64,000 bases of DNA from Ewingella sp. CoE-038-23 (GTDB lineage Bacteria; Pseudomonadota; Gammaproteobacteria; Enterobacterales; Enterobacteriaceae), in contig NZ_JAZHOH010000001.1 of assembly GCF_040419245.1 (NCBI RefSeq), positions 2,170,001 to 2,234,000 on the forward strand. The letters are read 5' to 3'. A program made the position numbers and the translations under genes. Shown piece by piece: positions 30,407-39,955 of this stretch. Below the pieces are notes generated by a model. It was not told the origin of the DNA. It searched no databases and saw only the letters and a program-made list of their open reading frames with translations. Each line of letters begins with the position of its first letter. Position 1 is the stretch's first letter.

Positions 30407-31942
30407 ATGACGACAAAGACCCAAGATTTTAAAATGGCAGACCAGCGTCTGAGCGATGGACCGGACTGGACGTTTGATCTATTGCAGACCTATCTCGAAG
30501 AGATTGACCGGGTCGCGAAGTCTTACCGACTTGATACTTATCCGCATCAAATTGAAGTCATCACCTCCGAACAAATGATGGATGCGTATTCAAGCATTGG
30601 CATGCCTATCAACTATACACACTGGTCGTTTGGTAAGAAATTTATCGAAACCGAGCAGCGCTATAAGCAGGGGCAGCAGGGTCTGGCTTACGAAATCGTC
30701 ATCAACTCCAACCCTTGTATCGCCTACTTGATGGAAGAGAACACCATGACCATGCAAGCGCTGGTGATGGCGCATGCCTGCTATGGGCACAACTCGTTCT
30801 TCAAAAATAACTACCTGTTCCGCAGCTGGACCGACGCCAGCTCAATTGTCGATTACCTGCTGTTTGCACGCCGTTACATCAGCCAGTGCGAGGAGCGTTA
30901 CGGCGTAGAGGAAGTTGAGCGCCTGCTCGACTCTTGCCACGCGTTGATGAATTACGGCGTCGATCGCTACAAGCGCCCACAGAAAATCTCACTGCAAGAA
31001 GAGAAAGCGCGTCAGGAAAGTCGCGAGGCTTACCTGCAAAGTCAGGTTAACTCGCTGTGGAAGACGCTGCCGCGTAAAGACAGCGTGGACGCGCCCGAGC
31101 AGGCCCGCCGTTTCCCTTCCGAGCCGCAGGAAAACATTCTCTATTTCATGGAGAAAAATGCCCCGCTGCTCGAACCTTGGCAGCGCGAGATCCTGCGCAT
31201 CGTGCGTAAAATCAGCCAATATTTCTATCCGCAGAAACAGACTCAGGTGATGAACGAGGGCTGGGCGACCTTCTGGCACTACACCATCCTCAATCATCTG
31301 TATGACGAAGGTAAAGTGTCGGACAAATTCATTCTGGAATTCCTGCACAGCCACACCAACGTGGTGTTCCAGCCGCCTTATAATAGCCCGTACTACAGCG
31401 GCATAAACCCTTACGCGCTGGGCTTCGCCATGTTCCAGGACCTCAAGCGAATCTGTCAGTCGCCAACGGAAGAGGACAGGTATTGGTTCCCGGACATCGC
31501 CGGTTCAGACTGGCTCGACACGCTGCATTTTGCGATGCGCGATTTTAAAGACGAAAGCTTTATTAGCCAGTTCTTGTCGCCAAAAGTGATGCGCGACTTC
31601 AAGCTGTTTACCGTGCTCGACGATGACCGAAATAATTATCTGGAAATCGCCGCTATTCACAATGAAGAGGGATATCGGGCGATACGCGAGGAGTTATCAG
31701 CGCAGTATAACCTGAGCCATCATGAGCCGAATATTCAAGTGTGGAACGTGGATTTGCGCGGCGACCGCTCGCTGACCCTGCGCTATATTCCGCAGGATCG
31801 CGCCCCGCTGGATAAAAGCCGTCGCGAAGTGATGAAGCACATTCATCGCCTATGGGGCTTTGACGTGTTTATGGAGCAGTTAAATGAGGACGGCAGCGTC
31901 GAGCTTCTTGAACGCTGCCCGCCAAGGCCAGCGCCGCTTTAA
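30407..31942 (+). CDS. ycgB: SpoVR family protein YcgB
   Basis: 511-residue member of the SpoVR family (E. coli YcgB 510), a conserved stationary-phase protein of unknown biochemical function. Strongly conserved stretches include DGPDWTFDLL, HACYGHNSFFKNNYLF, MNEGWATFWHY and a C-terminal LRYIP motif; the His and Glu clusters suggest a metal site. GAGGG precedes the ATG at 30407. The family usually accompanies PrkA (YeaG) and YhbH (YeaH), which here lie about 8 kb upstream. Confidence 0.95.
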   Translation: MTTKTQDFKMADQRLSDGPDWTFDLLQTYLEEIDRVAKSYRLDTYPHQIEVITSEQMMDAYSSIGMPINYTHWSFGKKFIETEQRYKQGQQGLAYEIVINSNPCIAYLMEENTMTMQALVMAHACYGHNSFFKNNYLFRSWTDASSIVDYLLFARRYISQCEERYGVEEVERLLDSCHALMNYGVDRYKRPQKISLQEEKARQESREAYLQSQVNSLWKTLPRKDSVDAPEQARRFPSEPQENILYFMEKNAPLLEPWQREILRIVRKISQYFYPQKQTQVMNEGWATFWHYTILNHLYDEGKVSDKFILEFLHSHTNVVFQPPYNSPYYSGINPYALGFAMFQDLKRICQSPTEEDRYWFPDIAGSDWLDTLHFAMRDFKDESFISQFLSPKVMRDFKLFTVLDDDRNNYLEIAAIHNEEGYRAIREELSAQYNLSHHEPNIQVWNVDLRGDRSLTLRYIPQDRAPLDKSRREVMKHIHRLWGFDVFMEQLNEDGSVELLERCPPRPAPL

Positions 31943-31977
31943 CGGTTCATCTCATCCACCACTGCCTCTCAGCCAGC

Positions 31978-32006
31978 AAAAAGGGCGCCTAGGCGCCCTT
32001 TTCTTT
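31978..32006. terminator. Terminator between convergent ycgB and fadR
   Basis: AAAGGGCGCC/GGCGCCCTTT with T-rich tail on the plus strand and an A-rich left arm that can serve fadR. Confidence 0.85.
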
Positions 32007-32036
32007 TACTGCGACTAACTGCTGTCTACAGCGAGA

Positions 32037-32756
32037 TTAGCGTTTCTTGTCGGTCAAATCGCCCGGCATGGTGCTTTGCATGCTGTGCCAGATTTCACCA
32101 CTTTGGCGGCCATATTCGCGCACGCAGTCAACCACCTGATCGTAGCTCTTCTCTTCGCAAATGCGCGACAGGCGCTGATAAAAGGCAATCGCCAGTTTAC
32201 GCGCTTCAGAGTTGGAGAAGTAATAACGGCCAACTCGGGTGTATAAACCGCGTAAACCATTAATAATCAAACCATAAATCGGATTGCCGGAAGCGAAAGC
32301 CAAACCACGGAAAATGCCGTAATCCAGCTCCATAAAGGCTTCAGCATTGTCAGAAACTTCATGCGCCTTAGCCAGAACTTGCTGAGTCTCTTCCGGGTTT
32401 TTGCGCATCGCGCGGCGGATAAAAATCGTCGCAATGTTGGTGCGAACCGACAACAGGTTATCAATCAACTGCGGGACGCTGGCGTGGTCCAAACGGGCTA
32501 GCGTTTCTAGGATATTAAGCCCTGACGTTTCCCAGAAGTTATTCACTTTGGTCGGTTTGCCGTGCTGAATGGTCAGCCAGCCGTCACGCGCAAGCCGTTG
32601 TAAAACCTCACGCAATGTGGTGCGCGTCACGCCAATTAACTCTGAAAGTTCGCGTTCGGCGGGAAGAATTGATCCCGGCGGGAAGCGGCTGTTCCAGATA
32701 CTTTCTATAATGTACTCTTCGGCGAAACCGGCAGGACTCTGCGCCTTAATAACCAT
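32037..32756 (-). CDS. fadR: Fatty acid metabolism regulator FadR
   Basis: GntR-family regulator, 239 residues, the E. coli length. It represses fatty acid degradation and activates unsaturated fatty acid synthesis until acyl-CoA binds. The N-terminal winged helix contains [25 protein letters not shown]; the C-terminal all-helical FadR domain binds the ligand. It diverges from nhaB as in E. coli. Its likely target fadD lies about 10 kb away. Confidence 0.97.
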   Translation of the reverse strand: MVIKAQSPAGFAEEYIIESIWNSRFPPGSILPAERELSELIGVTRTTLREVLQRLARDGWLTIQHGKPTKVNNFWETSGLNILETLARLDHASVPQLIDNLLSVRTNIATIFIRRAMRKNPEETQQVLAKAHEVSDNAEAFMELDYGIFRGLAFASGNPIYGLIINGLRGLYTRVGRYYFSNSEARKLAIAFYQRLSRICEEKSYDQVVDCVREYGRQSGEIWHSMQSTMPGDLTDKKR

Positions 32757-32998
32757 GGTGTTTACATTCCGTTTAGGACTTTTATTGGCGATATAATTCT
32801 GCTCATCATACCAGACGTAAATGGCATGTTATAGCGGCCTTTCCGAACTTATAGTGAAACTGTGCATAGGCCGTCAAAATTTTCCGATATTTAAGCAGTA
32901 ATCACCTTATTTATGCAATTTGACTCGCATTGCTGAGTGGAATTACCTAGCCTAGTCAGTTGATTTTGCTGCATTACAAAAATGGAGACGTCCTTACC

Positions 32999-34570
32999 AT
33001 GGACATGACTTTTCGACGCGCGTTCGTCAAAAACTTCCTCGGCCAGTCCCCCGATTGGTATAAATTAACCATTATTGGCTTCCTAATTCTTAACCCTATT
33101 ATTTATTTTCTGGTGAGTCCTTTTCTTGCCGGCTGGCTGTTAGTCGTTGAGTTTATTTTCACGCTTGGCATGGCGTTAAAGTGCTACCCATTACAGCCCG
33201 GCGGCCTGCTGGCGATTGAAGCCGTGATGATCGGCATGACCAGTGCGGAGAGAATTAAAGAGCAGGTATTTTCCAATCTGGAAGTAATTTTGCTGCTGAT
33301 CTTTATGGTCGCAGGCATCTACTTTATGAAGCAGTTGCTGCTCTTCGTGTTCACCAAGCTGCTGCTCAACATTCGCAGCAAAACCGCCCTTTCTCTCTCC
33401 TTCTGCCTGGCGGCGGCCTTTCTCTCCGCCTTCCTCGACGCCTTAACCGTGGTGGCGGTGGTGATCAGCGTCTCAGTCGGGTTCTACTCTATTTACCACC
33501 GCGTCGCCTCCAACGCCGGGGATCAGGCAGATGTCAACGATGACACTGGCTTCAGTGACTCCCAGCAGCATCAGCAGACGCTGGAACAGTTCCGCGCCTT
33601 CTTGCGCAGCCTGATGATGCACGCGGGCGTCGGCACCGCGCTGGGCGGCGTGATGACCATGGTTGGCGAGCCGCAAAACCTGATTATTGCTAAATCGGCG
33701 GGCTGGCAGTTCGCCGACTTCGCCCTGCGCGTCTCGCCAGTGTCGGTCCCGGTGTTCTTCTGCGGGCTGCTGGTCTGTTTTCTGGTGGAGCGCTTCAAGG
33801 TGTTTGGCTATGGCGCGGCACTTCCCGCCAACGTGTTTGATATTCTGAAAAAGTACGATCTGCAAAACGCCGCCAAAAGGGATAAGCAGGAGCGGATTAA
33901 ACTCGCGGTACAGGCGGTGATTGGCGTCTGGCTGATTATCGCCCTGGCCTTTCATCTGGCGGAAGTGGGCCTGATTGGCCTGTCGGTGATTATCTTCGCG
34001 ACCGCCCTGTGCGGCGTGACCGATGAACATGCCATCGGCAAAGCTTTTCAGGATGCGCTGCCCTTCACCGCCTTGCTGACGGTCTTTTTCGCGGTGGTGG
34101 CGGTGATCATCGAGCAGCATCTCTTCAGCCCGATCATCCACTTTGTGTTACGCGCCGAGCCAGCCAACCAGCTGTCGCTGTTCTATCTATTTAACGGCCT
34201 GCTCTCATCGGTGTCCGATAACGTGTTTGTCGGCACGGTCTATATCAATGAAGCCAAAACGGCGTTGGAGAATGGCGTCATCTCACTGGAGCAGTTCCAA
34301 CTGTTGGCGGTCGCCATTAATACCGGCACCAATTTGCCGTCGGTGGCGACACCCAACGGTCAGGCTGCCTTCCTGTTCCTGCTCACCTCGGCCTTAGCCC
34401 CGCTGATTCGCCTGTCCTACGGGCGCATGGTGTGGATGGCCCTGCCTTACACCGTGGTGATGACGCTGGTCGGCTGGCTGTGTGTGCAATATCTGTTACC
34501 GGATTTAACCCAGTGGTTTATCGATATGCATTGGATAACTCTGCCTAATATCAAAGAAATTCTGCCTTAA
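32999..34570 (+). CDS. nhaB: Na+/H+ antiporter NhaB
   Basis: Inner-membrane sodium/proton antiporter of the ArsB/NhaD superfamily, 523 residues (E. coli 513), with about twelve membrane segments. Conserved landmarks are [10 protein letters not shown] at the N-terminus, [35 protein letters not shown] and [17 protein letters not shown]. The ATG at 32999 is chosen by alignment with E. coli. GGAG is 12 bases upstream, so an in-frame ATG at 33005 is also possible. Confidence 0.95.
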   Translation: MDMTFRRAFVKNFLGQSPDWYKLTIIGFLILNPIIYFLVSPFLAGWLLVVEFIFTLGMALKCYPLQPGGLLAIEAVMIGMTSAERIKEQVFSNLEVILLLIFMVAGIYFMKQLLLFVFTKLLLNIRSKTALSLSFCLAAAFLSAFLDALTVVAVVISVSVGFYSIYHRVASNAGDQADVNDDTGFSDSQQHQQTLEQFRAFLRSLMMHAGVGTALGGVMTMVGEPQNLIIAKSAGWQFADFALRVSPVSVPVFFCGLLVCFLVERFKVFGYGAALPANVFDILKKYDLQNAAKRDKQERIKLAVQAVIGVWLIIALAFHLAEVGLIGLSVIIFATALCGVTDEHAIGKAFQDALPFTALLTVFFAVVAVIIEQHLFSPIIHFVLRAEPANQLSLFYLFNGLLSSVSDNVFVGTVYINEAKTALENGVISLEQFQLLAVAINTGTNLPSVATPNGQAAFLFLLTSALAPLIRLSYGRMVWMALPYTVVMTLVGWLCVQYLLPDLTQWFIDMHWITLPNIKEILP

Positions 34571-34764
34571 GCGTGCGGAGATAAAGAAAAGATATCGGCG
34601 GTAAAAATGTTCAGGCATTCTGTGAAATGTAAACACTCTGACAGAATGAAAAAGTGTGTGTTTTTACTGCTATTTTTTTACATGAATTTTAATTCGGCAG
34701 GCTGGCAGCAAATGTGAATTCGTTTACACTGCTTGGCAGTTGCTTACTGCATGGAAACAAAACT

Positions 34765-35295
34765 ATGTTGCAATATCTAAACCGCTGCTCCCAAGGGCGC
34801 GGTGCATGGCTGCTGTTAGCGTTAACTGCGCTGGTGTTAGAACTGGTTGCTCTTTATTTCCAACACGTCATGTTATTACAACCTTGCGTAATGTGTATTT
34901 ATGAGCGTTGCGCACTGTTTGGCGTATTGGGTGCCGGAATTGTTGGTGCTATCGCACCTTCGACCTGGTTGCGCTATGCCGGTATTTTGATTTGGATTTA
35001 CAGCGCCTACGAAGGGATCCGCCTGTCATGGGAACACACCATGATTCAGCTTCATCCTTCTCCGTTCGCCACCTGTGACTTCGCCGCCCGCTTCCCAAGC
35101 TGGTTGCCTCTCGACAAATGGTTGCCGTCCGTGTTCGTTGCTACCGGTGACTGTGCAGAGAAACAGTGGGAATTCCTGACTTTGGGTATGCCACAGTGGT
35201 TAGTGGTGGTGTTCAGCGTGTTTATGGTTATCGCTCTGCTGGTATTAATCGCGCAGTTCGTTAAACCAAAACGCCGTGACCTGTTCACTCGCTAA
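34765..35295 (+). CDS. dsbB: Disulfide bond formation protein DsbB
   Basis: Inner-membrane quinone reductase of 176 residues, the same as E. coli, that reoxidises DsbA. There are four membrane segments. The two essential Cys pairs are in place: Cys41/Cys44 (CVMC) and Cys104/Cys130 in the second periplasmic loop. The ATG at 34765 is supported by exact agreement of all four Cys positions. Confidence 0.97.
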   Translation: MLQYLNRCSQGRGAWLLLALTALVLELVALYFQHVMLLQPCVMCIYERCALFGVLGAGIVGAIAPSTWLRYAGILIWIYSAYEGIRLSWEHTMIQLHPSPFATCDFAARFPSWLPLDKWLPSVFVATGDCAEKQWEFLTLGMPQWLVVVFSVFMVIALLVLIAQFVKPKRRDLFTR

Positions 35296-35316
35296 TAACC
35301 CGATTCTGCATTAACG

Positions 35317-35344
35317 AAAAAGGCGCCTAAGGCGCCTTTTTTAT
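35317..35344. terminator. Terminator downstream of dsbB
   Basis: AAAAGGCGCC/GGCGCCTTTT symmetrical stem with T-run; it lies between convergent genes and can work both ways. Confidence 0.88.
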
Positions 35345-35367
35345 TGCATGTGATATGACGCGAAAGT

Positions 35368-35805
35368 TTACTTGGTGCGCCACAAACGCAGTTGGCCGTA
35401 CCAGCCGCTGTCAGTTTCATACTCCTGCGGAGTACCATCAGCCTGAATCACGGCTTCAGCCGAACGACCGGTCAGAGTACAAGCCAGGCTCACCTTCACA
35501 TCTCTTTTGCCGTTGATCAGGTTAAGGTCGACGTATTCGTTAAACTGCAAAGCCGCCACCACTTTATTGTCCACGCGCACGTACAGCGGACAGGTTCTCT
35601 CGAAAGGCACCAGCGTCCACTGGTCGGCACGGTGCAGTCTCACTCGCGTTTTGCCCTTGTCCGCTTGCGGATCAACTTCTGCTTTGAGTCTCGGGTCAGT
35701 CTGGGTGATCACATCGGATTGAATCACCTGCGGCGCTGCCTGGTAGGGATTTTTCGCACAACCGGCGAGCATCAGCACGGCCAATGCGATAAAGGTTTTA
35801 TTCAT
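35368..35805 (-). CDS. Uncharacterised lipoprotein
   Basis: 145 residues beginning MNKTFIALAVLMLAGCAK, a clear lipoprotein signal with lipobox LAGC. Asp does not follow the Cys, so outer-membrane sorting is expected. The mature part contains two further cysteines (RTCPLYV and SLACTL) that could pair, and ends WYGQLRLWRTK. I do not recognise the family. AGGA sits 9 bases before the ATG at 35805. It occupies part of the dsbB-ycgN interval where E. coli carries umuDC. Confidence 0.75.
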   Translation of the reverse strand: MNKTFIALAVLMLAGCAKNPYQAAPQVIQSDVITQTDPRLKAEVDPQADKGKTRVRLHRADQWTLVPFERTCPLYVRVDNKVVAALQFNEYVDLNLINGKRDVKVSLACTLTGRSAEAVIQADGTPQEYETDSGWYGQLRLWRTK

Positions 35806-36015
35806 TTTGGTTTTCCTGAATTGACGAACCAATTGATATACAAAAAATTGATAGTCGAATCATAGCAGCGAGGAGAGCGAAGGCAATGTATCAAACGCGG
35901 ATCACCGCTTTTTCACAAAATTCTGCCAGAAAAAGCGCCAATCGCCGATTTCTTGAGCAAGCATTATTTTAACGATACCTACAAAAAAAACACCTATCAC
36001 TCAGCGTTTTAGTTG

Positions 36016-36044
36016 TTTACTAATTGATTAGCTTTAGACATAAT
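36016..36044 (+). promoter_or_regulatory. Promoter-like pair upstream of candidate small RNA
   Basis: TTTACT and CATAAT (4/6 and 5/6 matches to the sigma-70 consensus) at 17-bp spacing. Predicted transcription start near 36051. Confidence 0.4.
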
Positions 36045-36050
36045 CGCCGT

Positions 36051-36117
36051 CCACTTCATGTAGCAATGATTGGTAGGGCCCTGAGTTGTTTTCGAACACT
36101 CGGGGCCTTTTCTTTTT
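36051..36117 (+). ncRNA. Candidate small RNA of about 67 nt
   Basis: No coding gene points into this spot on the plus strand, yet a strong intrinsic terminator is present. A 10-bp stem GGCCCTGAGT/ACTCGGGGCC (one G-U pair) is followed by TTTTCTTTTT. A sigma-70-like pair lies at 36016-36044. Together they outline a short transcript with an unstructured 5' part and a Hfq-friendly U-rich tail. I do not recognise a known family, and targets are unknown. Confidence 0.4.
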
Positions 36118-36242
36118 GGGTTTCCCTCCCCTTTGAATCCTCTTACTTCAGCTTCAGCAATGGCATGTCCGAAAGGTACCCACCCGGCGGCACGGGGTCT
36201 CATCATAAAGATGGCACCAGCTATTAAGAATGTTTAGTTCGA

Positions 36243-36274
36243 TAAACAGAAAACCCGCCTTACGGGCGGGTTTT
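36243..36274 (-). terminator. Terminator of ycgN
   Basis: AAAACCCGCC/GGCGGGTTTT with 5-base loop; on the minus strand the tail reads TTTTCTGTTT. Confidence 0.85.
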
Positions 36275-36307
36275 GCATAATGGCTTTGAGGCTGGAAAAT
36301 ATGGTTC

Positions 36308-36757
36308 TTACTTCGCCCAGCTAGGCTTATTTAAGATGTGGTCCTGCCAGTCCTCGACGTCGTCTTCGCGTACGGCGATGTAGCGCACGGAAATTTGCTC
36401 GGTGTGCATGGCGGATTTGGATGACTTATGCAGCAGCGGGTGCCATGGGAATAGCGGCTTACCCTCGCCTATGAGGCGATACGCGCAAGTTGGTGGCAAC
36501 CAGTCGAAGGTCGTGAGGTTTTCACGGGTGAGTTTGATGCAATCCTCTTCCAGCGTGAAGCGGCGCTCGTAATTACGGCATTGGCAGGACTTAATGTTTA
36601 ACTGGTTGCAGGCCACGTTGGTGAAATAGATTTCATCGGTGTCTTCGTCAATCAGCTTGTGCAGGCAGCATTGCCCGCAACCGTCGCACAACGCTTCCCA
36701 CTCTTCGTCGGTCATTTCAGGCAGCGTTTTTTTCTGCCAAAAGTTGGGTTCAGTCAT
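36308..36757 (-). CDS. ycgN: YcgN, UPF0260 cysteine-rich protein
   Basis: 149 residues (E. coli 153). Cysteine clusters [19 protein letters not shown] and a later Cys suggest an iron-sulfur or zinc site of the CxxCxxCC type. Function unknown. It is 122 bases behind ycgM and keeps the E. coli order ycgL-ycgM-ycgN. Confidence 0.92.
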   Translation of the reverse strand: MTEPNFWQKKTLPEMTDEEWEALCDGCGQCCLHKLIDEDTDEIYFTNVACNQLNIKSCQCRNYERRFTLEEDCIKLTRENLTTFDWLPPTCAYRLIGEGKPLFPWHPLLHKSSKSAMHTEQISVRYIAVREDDVEDWQDHILNKPSWAK

Positions 36758-36879
36758 GGTGGCATCCGGTTCAAGTATAAAATGAGGGGGCTTATATAAA
36801 CACTTTAGTGCAGAGATGCAAGTAAAGCCGCCCGAAATGTCTCCGGGCGACCCACTGTCTTGAGGTAGATCAGAAAGCG

Positions 36880-37536
36880 CTAAATAACGCGAGTGGTCAC
36901 CGACTTGCCGTTAACCGCGACTTGGATAGTGTCGCCGCCGGCCATCGGGCCGACGCCCTGTGGCGTACCGGTGAGAATAATATCTCCCGCGCGCAGCGTG
37001 AAGAAACGACTCATATAGGCAATCAGGGGCAGGATCTTAGTCAACATATCCTGCGTGTTGCCACTCTGGCGCACTTCATTATTCACAATCAGCTGGAGAT
37101 CAGCCGACTGGGCGTCCCCAAACTCACTGACCGGAATAAAACCGCTAATTGGGCAAGAGCCGTCGAAGCCTTTGGCTTTTTCCCATGGCTGCCCTGCCTT
37201 CTTGAAGCCTGCTTGCAGGTCACGCAGGGTTAAATCCAGCGCAACGCCGTAACCGGCAATGGCGTTCGCCACGCGATCTTCGCTGGCTTGCTTGAGCGGC
37301 GTGCCGATCAGCACCGCCAATTCCACTTCGTGATGCACCGAACCTAAGTTCTGCGGAATGGCAATCGGCTGGCGAATATCGCAGAGCGCGGTTTCTGGTT
37401 TGATAAACAGCACCGGCTCGGGCGCAACCTGACTGCCCATCTCTTTAATATGGTCGGCGTAGTTACTGCCAACACACACCACTTTATTCACCGGAAAATC
37501 AAGTAATGCACCATTCCAGTCACGGTGTTGATACAT
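36880..37536 (-). CDS. ycgM: Fumarylacetoacetate hydrolase family protein YcgM
   Basis: 218 residues (E. coli 219), FAHD1-like. Members act as acylpyruvate hydrolases or oxaloacetate decarboxylases. Metal ligands are visible in HHEVELAV and in ALDLTLRD, and [10 protein letters not shown] is the conserved C-terminal signature. AGGAG precedes the ATG. It starts 22 bases after the transglycosylase stop and is probably co-transcribed with it. Confidence 0.93.
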   Translation of the reverse strand: MYQHRDWNGALLDFPVNKVVCVGSNYADHIKEMGSQVAPEPVLFIKPETALCDIRQPIAIPQNLGSVHHEVELAVLIGTPLKQASEDRVANAIAGYGVALDLTLRDLQAGFKKAGQPWEKAKGFDGSCPISGFIPVSEFGDAQSADLQLIVNNEVRQSGNTQDMLTKILPLIAYMSRFFTLRAGDIILTGTPQGVGPMAGGDTIQVAVNGKSVTTRVI

Positions 37537-37558
37537 GGGAAGCTCCTGAAAGTGTCAG

Positions 37559-38713
37559 TCAGCCGCCAAAGGGATTACGCCCCGTCGGCGCCGGAGAGGT
37601 CGCAGCCGGATCTGAGTTTTGCTCAGCTGGTGCAGCCTGTGATTGTTGCGTGACGGCGTCTGCCATCATGCCGATGCTCAATGCGAAATAGGTCGAACGG
37701 TTCCAGCGCATTATTGTGCGGAAATTATCATAGACCAGGAAGGCGCGGCCTTGAAGGTCATCCGGGGTGATAATCCATGCGCGGGTGGCGTTAGAAGCCA
37801 GTGGGCTGCCATCTACCTGCGTCACGCCCTGCTGCTGCCAATAACTGGCCGGGTGCATCTGATTGTTCTTCAGGCCGGTTTTGCTGGCATCAAAGCCGGC
37901 AGGCAGTTTCACTTCCTGTCCCCAGCTCTGATTGGCTTTCCAGCCTTCGGTAGACAGGTAGTTAGCGGTGGAAGCAAAGACGTCGTCGGTATTGTTCCAA
38001 ATATCGATTTTGCCGTCGCCGTCGCCATCAGCGCCGTAGTTTAGATAGGAGGACGGCATAAATTGCGACTGCCCCATGGCGCCCGCCCACGAGCCTTTCA
38101 TCATGTCGCTGGTTGCGTGGCCGGAATCGACGATTTTCAATGCCGACATCAGCTCTTTAGTAAAGAAGGCTTCGCGGCGGCCTTCAAATGCCAAGGTGGC
38201 GAGGGCCGAGAAGACATCCTCTTTACCCTGAATCTTGCCGAAGTTGCTTTCCATAGCCCACAGCGCAACGATGTATTGCGGCTGCACGCCGTAACGCTGG
38301 CTGGCCTGAGTTAACGCAGGCAGGTTTTGCTGGTAGTTGATTCGCCCCTGCTCGATTTTGGCTTCAGGCAGAACGCGCTTGAGGTAATCGTCGAGGGTAA
38401 TTTTCTTTTCGAGCTGGTTACGGTCGGAGTTAATTACCCGATCGATAAAGTGCACATTGGCAAAGGCGCTGTCGATAGTCGCCTGACTAATCCCCTGCTG
38501 GCGAGCCTGAGTTTTCAGTTGCTCAACGTAGCCTGGAAATTGAGCCGGGTCACGCCCCTGCTCGGCCAACGTGGTTTTCGCAGGCTTCTCTGCGGCAGGA
38601 GCCTGAGCCGCAGGGGCTTGGGCCGCCGGAGACGCGGGGGTAGCAACACTTTCCTTAGCACAACCACTCAGCGTTACGCTGGTAATAAGCACAGCCAGTA
38701 CCGACAATTTCAT
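37559..38713 (-). CDS. Membrane-bound lytic murein transglycosylase, MltB type
   Basis: Lipoprotein of 384 residues that cleaves peptidoglycan glycan strands. The lipobox LSGC places the lipidated Cys at position 18. An Ala/Pro linker with repeated APAAQ follows (about 28-45), then the MltB-type SLT domain with catalytic Glu155 in ALWAMESNFG. ADGDGDGKIDIW resembles the calcium-binding EF-hand loop of MltB. No C-terminal peptidoglycan-binding domain is obvious. The ATG at 38713 follows AAAGGA. E. coli lacks a gene here; the position next to ycgL-minC fits other Enterobacterales. Confidence 0.88.
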   Translation of the reverse strand: MKLSVLAVLITSVTLSGCAKESVATPASPAAQAPAAQAPAAEKPAKTTLAEQGRDPAQFPGYVEQLKTQARQQGISQATIDSAFANVHFIDRVINSDRNQLEKKITLDDYLKRVLPEAKIEQGRINYQQNLPALTQASQRYGVQPQYIVALWAMESNFGKIQGKEDVFSALATLAFEGRREAFFTKELMSALKIVDSGHATSDMMKGSWAGAMGQSQFMPSSYLNYGADGDGDGKIDIWNNTDDVFASTANYLSTEGWKANQSWGQEVKLPAGFDASKTGLKNNQMHPASYWQQQGVTQVDGSPLASNATRAWIITPDDLQGRAFLVYDNFRTIMRWNRSTYFALSIGMMADAVTQQSQAAPAEQNSDPAATSPAPTGRNPFGG

Positions 38714-38832
38714 CAATCTGTTCCTTTTATCAAAGCACTTACACGTTGTTTACAACCTGAATGAGCCAGAAGATGAATGCAACCCGACAGCTCTGAATTT
38801 ACAAAAACCTACCCAGAAGGACAGTATTCGCT

Positions 38833-39105
38833 TTATTTTTCGCCGTTTTGCAGATGCATATTCAATAAACTTTCCATCGGCGGTGGCACTTGCAAATAAT
38901 AGCCCTGCTCGAGGAGTGATTGTTTTACTTTCTCAATATCGGCGGTGGCTAACTTTTCTCTTTGCCCCAGATTAATCGACATTGAGAACTGCGGTTGGCC
39001 GAAACCTTGTAATAATTCTTCAGGAACGCGAGAGAAATCGTCTTTTTTTTCGACATACAGGTAAGTCTGGTCACGTTTGGTACTTCTATAGATCGCACAA
39101 AGCAT
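38833..39105 (-). CDS. ycgL: YcgL family protein
   Basis: 90-residue YcgL-domain protein (E. coli form somewhat longer at the N-terminus). Conserved features: [26 protein letters not shown] and [11 protein letters not shown]. Function is not established. It diverges from minC across about 136 bp, as in E. coli. Confidence 0.92.
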   Translation of the reverse strand: MLCAIYRSTKRDQTYLYVEKKDDFSRVPEELLQGFGQPQFSMSINLGQREKLATADIEKVKQSLLEQGYYLQVPPPMESLLNMHLQNGEK

Positions 39106-39241
39106 TTTTTTAACTCTAATTTATTGAAACGGTGGCTTGCCTAGATATAACTGTAACTATAACATGCTTAACGTACATCGGAATATCGCCCCCCGAGTGG
39201 TATTCCGGGGATTTAAAGTTGCTGAGACTGAGTCAGGATAG

Positions 39242-39931
39242 ATGTCACAATCGCCAATAGAACTAAAAGGCAGCAGTTTTACCTTATCGGTTGTTCATTT
39301 ACATAGTTCACAACCTGAGGTTATTTATCAGGCGTTACAAGAAAAAGTGGAGCAAGCTCCTGCTTTTCTGAAAAATGCCCCTGTTGTTATCAACGTCGCT
39401 GCGCTGACTGGCGAAGCGAACTGGAAAGACATTCAACAGGCTGTCGCTTCTGCTGGTTTTCGCGTTGTGGGCATCAGTGGTTGTAAAGACGAGCGCCAAA
39501 AGCGCGCCATCTCTCGCACCGGCTTGCCGCTGCTGAGTGAAGGCCGTGCCCAACGCGTAGCCGCCGAGCCGCCTGCTCCTGTTGTACCAGACAATGCGCC
39601 AGCGAAAACTCGGATCATTAGTACCCCTATCCGGTCTGGCCAACAAATTTATGCCCGTAACAGCGATCTCATTGTGACCAGCAGTGTGAGCGCCGGTGCG
39701 GAACTTATTGCCGATGGTAACATCCACATATATGGCATGATGCGCGGCCGTGCGCTGGCCGGTGCCGCAGGTGATGCAAACTGTCAGATATTTTGCACGC
39801 ACCTGGGGGCTGAGCTAGTCTCTATCGCAGGGCAGTACTGGTTGAGTGACCAAATCCCGTCCGACTATTATGGACAGGCAGCCCGCCTCAGCCTGTTAGA
39901 TAACGTGTTAACCATACAACCTTTAAACTAA
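39242..39931 (+). CDS. minC: Septum site inhibitor MinC
   Basis: Inhibits FtsZ polymerisation near the poles when recruited by MinD. 229 residues (E. coli 231). N-terminal MinC_N domain (about 1-105), a Pro/Ala-rich linker ([12 protein letters not shown]), then a C-terminal beta-helix with [14 protein letters not shown] that binds MinD. First gene of minCDE, 24 bases before minD. Confidence 0.96.
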   Translation: MSQSPIELKGSSFTLSVVHLHSSQPEVIYQALQEKVEQAPAFLKNAPVVINVAALTGEANWKDIQQAVASAGFRVVGISGCKDERQKRAISRTGLPLLSEGRAQRVAAEPPAPVVPDNAPAKTRIISTPIRSGQQIYARNSDLIVTSSVSAGAELIADGNIHIYGMMRGRALAGAAGDANCQIFCTHLGAELVSIAGQYWLSDQIPSDYYGQAARLSLLDNVLTIQPLN

Positions 39932-39955
39932 GCCCTTTTGACAAGGAATCCTTTC

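Larger units (their letters stand above)
35806..36307. other. Intergenic region lipoprotein-ycgN
   Basis: 502 bp with a promoter-like pair, a strong orphan terminator (see the ncRNA entry) and the ycgN terminator. Short frames on both strands cross the terminator hairpin and are judged spurious. Confidence 0.5.

Noticed and set aside
36072-36108. TTCGAA loop and GC-rich stem as part of a tRNA
   Set aside because: No cloverleaf, acceptor stem or anticodon arm can be drawn around it; the T-run marks a terminator.
36009-36227. Short frames on both strands as small proteins
   Set aside because: Both cross the terminator hairpin and lack ribosome binding sites; the terminator is better explained by a small RNA.
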